Part shown: positions 57,720-64,000 of the stretch, in pieces | Layout: every line of letters starts with the position of its first letter | Numbering within the stretch: the stretch's first letter is position 1 | From: Apostichopus japonicus | Taxonomy: Eukaryota > Echinodermata > Holothuroidea > Aspidochirotida > Stichopodidae | Length of the DNA: 64,000 nt | Assembly (NCBI RefSeq): GCF_037975245.1 | Contig: NC_092574.1 | Coordinates: forward strand, 4,520,713 to 4,584,712 | Reading direction: 5' to 3' | Notes under the pieces: model-generated | The model's input: the letters and a program-made list of their open reading frames with translations, nothing else | Databases searched by the model: none | Told to the model about the DNA's origin: nothing | Program-made: the position numbers and the translations under genes

Positions 57720-59194
57720 CGGTATTTAAACATAACAATAAGGAAGAACAGCGAGTTGGGATGTCAACAAAATATTGAATGGCCAAAGTTTAAGTTGCAG
57801 AGGATGATACCACTATACGACAGGGTGGCTTAAGAGTTATTAATGAGGTTTTCGTACATATTATTGTTTCGACAGCCGTCTCCAAACAGGGGCCGTACAT
57901 TAATTTAATGTAGCCGGGCAGTTAACATAATTTCATGCGGCTTTATCGCGAACAGCTGTAAAATTTATTGTGTGGCGAAATAAAAAATCGACTTCGAAGT
58001 TTTAGGGACGCGTGAGGACCTTCATCACATATCTTTATAGAGCAGTATAGTCTACATGGAATACAAAAATCTGACGAAAGTGATTATTGTCATTAAACGG
58101 AATGCTGTAATCACGAGCTCATGTAGTATAGCGACAGGCAATAAGCTGACAAATACAGCATTCGTAACATGGCTGAAACTGCAAACCAGCCACTGCAGGT
58201 GTAAGGCCCGATGACAGTTTTATCTTGGGACTTGCATGCGAACGACATTATTGTTTGGCCAAGCTACATCATTATTCTCCAATTAAGTAATTACTTTGAC
58301 CATGGAGCTACTGTTTATAGCTCCATGCTTTGACAAATGATGACACTAGTAAATAATACGTACCAAGCTTAAAGATCTGCAAAACAGTTTGAAAACGGAT
58401 AGTCTGACAATTATCAAATCTGCTAATAGACAACCCCTTCAAAAGCAATTTATTTAATGGGTTTGAAAGATATTTTGACAATTTGCCGGAGGAAAAATGC
58501 TCAGGTGGGAGATTACACATTATCACATTGGTGCTAAAGGAGAGACCACGTGACTTTGCACGTCAGAGAAATGCCAGAAGTCATGAAAAAAAGTTGCGCT
58601 GTTTTAGTTGTATAAAGTGCTTTATAAGGCTTACTCGAACCCATATCTCATTTGACTTTCGTAAAAGAAATTAGAAAAAGTAAAGAACGGGGTTCGATCT
58701 GTGCTTCCTAAGGCCCCCAGGGGGTGCTTGAGTCCCTCCCAGGGGGTTCGTGAGACGTTTCTGAAAGTCAAAACTATACTTTTTGTTGAACTAAAATCTG
58801 ATATATCATATAATTTAGTAATGTAACAAATGTCGTACCTAGCTATCGACAAACTCTTTTCGCGTTCCATACGCATATGTTCCCATAGTAGTACCATACC
58901 ATGCATGTGATACTTGATCTTTTACGAAGCACTGTTATGCGTAGTATAGTATAATAATGACTCAGATCGTGTCTCGAAAAGTAGGGGGTTCGTGGACAAC
59001 TCTGACATCCACGGGGGGTTCGTGTGAGGATGAAGTTAGGAAAACCCTGCACTAAGGTGAAGCGACATACGCAATAATATAAGTTAAACTATACATACAG
59101 ACATTTTTTTATACCTACATTTGCACATCATTATTATAATTATGATCTATTTATTCATTATTATTTCTGCGTCTTTCAATGGGTCCCTCCCCAC
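57720..59194. other. No gene recognised
   Basis: No coding signal. Between about 58690 and 59040 GGGGGTTCGTG recurs several times, suggesting a diverged repeat whose ends I could not define. Confidence 0.4.
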
Positions 59195-59470
59195 CAGAGT
59201 TGGGGACTCGAGTCAGGGACTCGGACTCGAGTCCGACTCGAGTCGCAAATTTTAGGACTTGAGACTCGACTCGAGACTCGGCTGTCAGAGACTTGGGACT
59301 TGACTTGAGACTTGCCCAAAAAGTTAGCAAAGACTTGGGACTTGACTTGAGACTTGCCTTCAAAAGACTCGGTTTTTCTACTAGAGACTTGTTTGTATTT
59401 CACAATTTTCTAATCATTAAATAACTTCATAAGTTGATATCTATAATAAATAATTATGGTTTCGTGTACG

Positions 59471-61102
59471 CAGGGCCGTCTTAAGTGATCACCGGGCCCT
59501 GGGCCCGGCAATGGAGCGGGGCCCATCAATCAAGTGAGTTCGAAAAAAGTTACGTGAAAAATTGACATCCTTGACAATCGCTCAAGCATAGACATGCCTG
59601 CATTTACCACCCCTCCCTATGTCGCGCATAAAGCATAAAACTTTAGCTGAATAACATACGTGATATATCTAAAAAATGAAATACATTATAGAAGAGAAAT
59701 CTTCCAGTTGCCCTCCATCCCTTCCCTAACAATACTGGACTTACCATTTGTAACACCCTTGTGTTGAGTCTTTCAACTGAGAGGGAGGTGTAGGCGGTTT
59801 TACACTATCTAACGCAACGATAGTCGCCAAGAACATGAAGTATTTTTAAGGGAGGGCCCGAGGAACATGAACTTATAGCATGCTCCTCATGGTGAAACAT
59901 AATTGCACCTATTAGGTGAATTGAGTGTACTGTTAATAGTAGGAGAGACTAGCGTAGGTTCTTACAAGGGCGTAGGAACCGGGGGCTGGGGGCGCCAGCC
60001 CCCCAGTGAAAAATGTGGAGGGGCGGAAGTATCATTCCGCCCCCCCCCGCTTCGCAAGTCAGAAAACCCCTTTTTCATTTCCAAATGAGAAAAAAAAATC
60101 TCATTTGGAGCACCAAATTGCATCTAAGGCCTGGTGAAAATACAAAATTAAGTTTACAAAATGGAGTGGGTGTTGAAGTGTGCTATATTGCACCAAATTG
60201 CATCTGAGGCTATCTGGAAATGCAAAAAAATCCAAAGGGGGAGGGGGACCCCCCTCCCCTTAGACCCCTCCCCCAGGCCGGCCATCAGTCTTCAGCCCCC
60301 CCCCCCACTCAAAAGTACCTTCCTACGCCACTGGGTTCTTATGACCAACTAGACCGGTTTCTGCTTTCAAACTTCATAGGAGGAGCTTCATCAGTAGTAG
60401 CCTTTGAATATTTTATATTCGGCCTGGGCGTCTCATTCTCAAAATGCATCTATTTTCTGTGCACAAGTTTTTATGGACTCATGGTGCAGCTATAAGAGCA
60501 TCTAAAAGAGCTTCGTGTGAACCTTGAGAGTCAGCTGATTCTTCGTTAGTACGAAACCTTGAGTTAACAAGTAAATCTTTGAGATTTTGGGCCCTATTGT
60601 AGGCTAGAATCAGTTCTTTTGGAAACAGTTTGGATAATTGTTGCGTGTTGCGAGATTAAGTGCCAATGTTTCTAAAGTGTTTTTTTTTCAAATGCGTGGT
60701 TTTGATATGGGGTGTAAAGGTGAGCTTGAACACAAGTGGTGGTTACTTTCGTTTAGGTTTGGTAGTGAGGTATTGCCCACGGTTTTCAAATTTTATGCCT
60801 TTCGTGGCTGAGTCAATTTCCTCTTTCTTATAGTTACGGAGTAACAGTTTCTCTGTGTAAGCCTTCGGGCCATTGTATATTCCAGGGTTGCCAACTCAGT
60901 TCTGAATATTTAATGTCAAACTCTCAAGTGTTTCACCAACTCTCGTCACAAGTTGTCAAGTATCGAATTCAATCAGGCATAATGGCCTATTCAATAAGTT
61001 TTCCTCCCAGATTAAGACACGGGGTTACTGTGATTGCGGGGCCCCTGACATCGCGGGGCCCTGGGCCAGGGCCCAGTGGGCCCATGCGTTAAGATGGCCC
61101 TG
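59471..61102. mobile_element. hAT-type element (CAGGGCCGTCTTAAG ends), middle layer
   Basis: The ends CAGGGCCGTCTTAAG and GTTAAGATGGCCCTG are inverted. The 8-bp flanks CGTGTACG (59463-59470) and CGTATACG (61103-61110) differ at one base. GGGCCCTGGGC-rich blocks lie inside both ends. It is interrupted by the element at 59965-60333. Confidence 0.9.
59965..60333. mobile_element. hAT-type MITE (CAAGGGCGTAGGAA family), inner layer
   Basis: The ends CAAGGGCGTAGGAACC and TTCCTACGCCACTG are flanked by the perfect 8-bp duplication GGTTCTTA (59957-59964 and 60334-60341). It is a complete copy of the family that interrupts the LINE at 1024-1221. Confidence 0.93.
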
Positions 61103-61566
61103 CGTATACGCTCGAATTACGAGCGCCCAACGACGACTACAGGCGTTACCATAACTACCACTGGCTTGGTTAAATATTCCATCCAGGGCTGCTGTTTGGC
61201 TGAAAGTTGGCCTTTTTCAATAAAACAGTGGCTAGCAAATTTTGAGGTAATTTGTTCCGTGGCGTGTGCCCCGGTTTGCTATTCGGCTGTTTAATTTATA
61301 CCACATAATTCCTGGAACACTGTTACATTATTCGTAGCCTGCATCATTGTATTCAAACTTCAAAGACTTGAGACTTGACTTGGGACTTGCTCATAGGGAC
61401 TTGAGACTTGACTCGAGACTCGACCTCCAAAGACTTGAGACTTGACTTGAGACTCGCTCAAAATTTTCAAGGTGACTTGAGACTTGACTTGAGACTTGCT
61501 GGTAAAAGACTTGAGACTTGACTTGAGACTTGCAGCTAGGGACTTGTTGACAACTCTGCTCCCCAC

Positions 61567-62343
61567 ACGCCAACTCACACCCCCATGCTGAACCTCGAAC
61601 CTTTCTAAATTACTATAGCAACTAAATGACTCTTATGACGCTCTATTTGAAGAGACATTGCTACATTTGAAGGCCTGGTAAGTAAAGTGTTTTCCCGGGG
61701 ATTAAGTCCACATCAATAATATGAACTGTCAATTATTCAGCCACTAGCAGTATCGCCAACCCAAAAATAACAAGCAGTACATGAAAACGACTGAGAAAAC
61801 GCCTTGAGCAAGTCGAAAAAAGTCAACATAATTAGTGGATCATGACATAATCAAGTTGAAGCTAAAACGAAGATGGGTTAAATGAACCCCGATTGGGCCT
61901 GAGAGGGATATTGACAGTTTGGAATGGTAACAGTGACCTTGGAAGGTTATATGAGATTGGTTGAAATATTAAGACTGACCCTGCATTTACCGGGATGGGC
62001 TATCTGGGGCATGATGTCCTAGACTACGCTATACCCTCAAGCAATCTGAAGTACGCCACCAAATTTACCAAGAGCGGCTAAACTTGAGAGACTGGTGCTC
62101 CACACTATATGGCTGTGCATTTGTATGAACACTTTATATTTGAAATATAAACAAAAAAATTCTACTCAAATTTCTCAGCTAAATGCCCAGATTTGTCAAA
62201 CTGAAAATCAATACTTGTTACCCCGACGGCTTGTGTTGACACTCGTAAATGAAATGTCTCGCACTCCCACCATGGGGCTATCTATTGTTGTAATAGGTTA
62301 AAATTAAACTATTTACTGACGCGCGGGTTATAGGACCTACACC
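61567..62343. other. No gene recognised
   Basis: Short shadow frames only, with no terminal or tandem repeats recognised. Confidence 0.45.
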
Positions 62344-63886
62344 CAGGGACGTAGCCAGGGGGGAGCAGGGAGAGCGACCGCCCCCCCCCCTTTCAGTGTC
62401 GATATTTTTTTTTAATAAACTGTCGATTTTTAGCATGGTATTTTGTCAGTGCTCTTTTGATCTTGAATACTCGTCATCTCCGTTAACTCAATCATAATCG
62501 TAGTAACATTCACGCCTACTGATTCAACTACTTACTTAGTTTGGCAGATGCAATAAGCTAAATTTAGCCTATAGCCTATTAGAAGCCTACAGTTGGCCAC
62601 TGCGTAATTAGATACATATTGCCTACCTAACCGCACTCTATGGAATGTCACGAACCGTATGCACAACAACGTCGACAACGTTCGTTCTCATCCTTTCTAT
62701 GATTCGTCTTAAGTTGTTGCACGAACAGCATGTTATGAGGCTAAGCTAGCAATCGTATGTGATACGCACTTCCTATAAATAATTATTACACTGCTAATAC
62801 ACTGCGATAACGATATTTGTTTTTAGGCCACTGCATATCTGGCTATATTACAAAATATATAAGTTTATATTGTCCATCAGTTAAGTTCGTCAAATGTATT
62901 AAAGTCCAGACATTGGACAACAAACAAGAATCATATTACTGGAAAATTGAAATAGAGCACTGTGTTTGTCTTCTGATATATATGTAAAAGAACATGTGAA
63001 AGAATTCAAACAGGAAAAAAAATCTGCTGATAATATCATATCATATGATCAGGGGCATAGCCAGTATGTAGCACTGTAGGCCCGGGCCTACACTTTTTTG
63101 GGCCAAGTTATCTTTTTTTAAAAACACCCATAATTCAATTCGATAAGCTTGCTGGACGAGTTTAAGAGTCTATATAGACAGGAAAAACTATTGAAATGAA
63201 CGTAGCAAGAATATGGCTAAATTAGGTGACCTATTCTTCTGTCATCTAGGCTGTCATTTCTATTGCGTGCCGTTTCATTCAACACTCTACCCGACGAAAA
63301 AGTCTAGAATCCGATCTTGTCAGTTTTTTAACATCTAGTTAAGAACCCGTTAACGCAGATAATATTTCAGTTGAGAAAACAGTTGAGAAATTTGCATCAG
63401 ATGGCAATCGTCGGATAGCTCTCACCTTGTCTTATAAGGCTAACTTAAACATTTACTAGCTACAGTTGTATCAAGGACAATTACTGGCTATAGTTGTATC
63501 AAATATATACATTTCTGGCCTATCTTTGTATTTACAAGTATCAGAAGTTGAAAAGTCAGAGACTACTCTGTACATGTACCTTGCTAATTTTAAATACATT
63601 ATGTGGTATTGAATTACGTACTATTGTAACTCATTTGTTTTTTGGGTTTAAAAGTGATACTGAATGAGGTGTCTCAAGTTAGCAAGAGGCCACGGAACCA
63701 GAATGAACAATCGGGAAGGGCCGTTTCCGGCCATCTGGGGGGTTTGTAAAACCAAAATTTTCTTGTACGCTCCGCGCCAACCGATGGTGGCGCTCCGCTC
63801 AGATAGTCGTGCCTACAACTTTGAAAATCCATATCAATCGCAAAAAGTGCCCCCCCCCCCCTTTCAAATTCCTGGCTACGTCGCTG
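62344..63886. mobile_element. hAT-type element (CAGGGACGTAGCCAGG ends)
   Basis: The ends CAGGGACGTAGCCAGG and CCTGGCTACGTCGCTG are inverted and flanked by the perfect 8-bp duplication CCTACACC (62336-62343 and 63887-63894). It carries the shared GCCGTTTCCGGCCATCT cassette at about 63711-63809. At 63053 a string CAGGGGCATAGCCAG could be the start of another, incomplete insertion. Confidence 0.9.
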
Positions 63887-64000
63887 CCTACACCCACAAC
63901 ATTCAGACTGCGGAGAACAACCTCGTTAGCTTGCTGAGTTTCCTCTTATCTTTCGACTAATCATCTGGTTTAAGAGAGTCGATGCTCAGTCTCATTAAAG

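Larger units (their letters stand above)
59195..61558. mobile_element. hAT-type element with GACTTGA subterminal arrays (outer layer)
   Basis: The ends CAGAGTTGGGGACTCGAG and GGGACTTGTTGACAACTCTG share the inverted CAGAGTTG. CTCCCCAC is duplicated at 59187-59194 and 61559-61566. Both sides carry arrays of ACTTGAGACTTG/ACTCGAGTC units (59205-59395 and 61362-61545), likely transposase-binding repeats. A second element is inserted at 59471-61102. Confidence 0.92.

Noticed and set aside
58690-59040. Possible element with repeated GGGGGTTCGTG
   Set aside because: Neither terminal repeats nor a target duplication could be found.

Overview
The window is animal nuclear DNA: genes split by GT-AG introns, tRNA-derived SINEs, LINE remnants, minisatellites and a very heavy load of non-autonomous DNA transposons. 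The repeat spectrum and the two host genes fit a marine invertebrate deuterostome, most likely an echinoderm (sea cucumber or sea urchin). That placement is inference; nothing in the window fixes the species.

Two host genes lie tail to tail. A plus-strand gene (22914-41064, 18 recognised coding exons) encodes a bifunctional soluble epoxide hydrolase (EPHX2 type): an N-terminal HAD phosphatase-like domain followed by an alpha/beta-hydrolase epoxide hydrolase domain. Its hydrolase residues look intact, but the second Asp of the HAD DxD motif is Tyr. A minus-strand gene (43318-52817, seven recognised exons, 5' end and hinge exon not found) encodes a furin-activated matrix metalloproteinase with cysteine switch, HExxHxxGxxH zinc site and hemopexin repeats.

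0-10.6 kb is a repeat graveyard: a broken LINE reverse transcriptase cut by a MITE, two nests of hAT-type elements with readable 8-bp target-site duplications (TSDs), and a second LINE tail. 10.6-21 kb is a three-layer nest: an old hAT-type element, split by an 8-bp-TSD MITE, with a 9.3-kb Ty3/gypsy-type LTR retrotransposon (11300-20603) inserted beside it. The LTRs look identical, so the retrotransposon is young; gag and pol are open. 21-41 kb holds the EPHX2 gene, whose introns carry minisatellites, SINEs, a hAT element with a nested MITE, a fold-back element and a TTAA MITE.

43-53 kb is the metalloproteinase gene with further intronic hAT elements and a small tandem duplication that copies an exon end plus its splice donor. 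55-58 kb has a minisatellite and a striking 1.6-kb inverted-repeat element built from dozens of GATATC-centred palindromes. 59-64 kb contains a second three-layer nest of hAT elements and one more complete element at the end.

The least familiar signals are two 29-34 bp perfect hairpins each flanked by a 7-bp direct repeat, the GATATC element, the fold-back element with minisatellite arms around a transposase-like fragment, and sequence cassettes shared between hAT families that have different ends.
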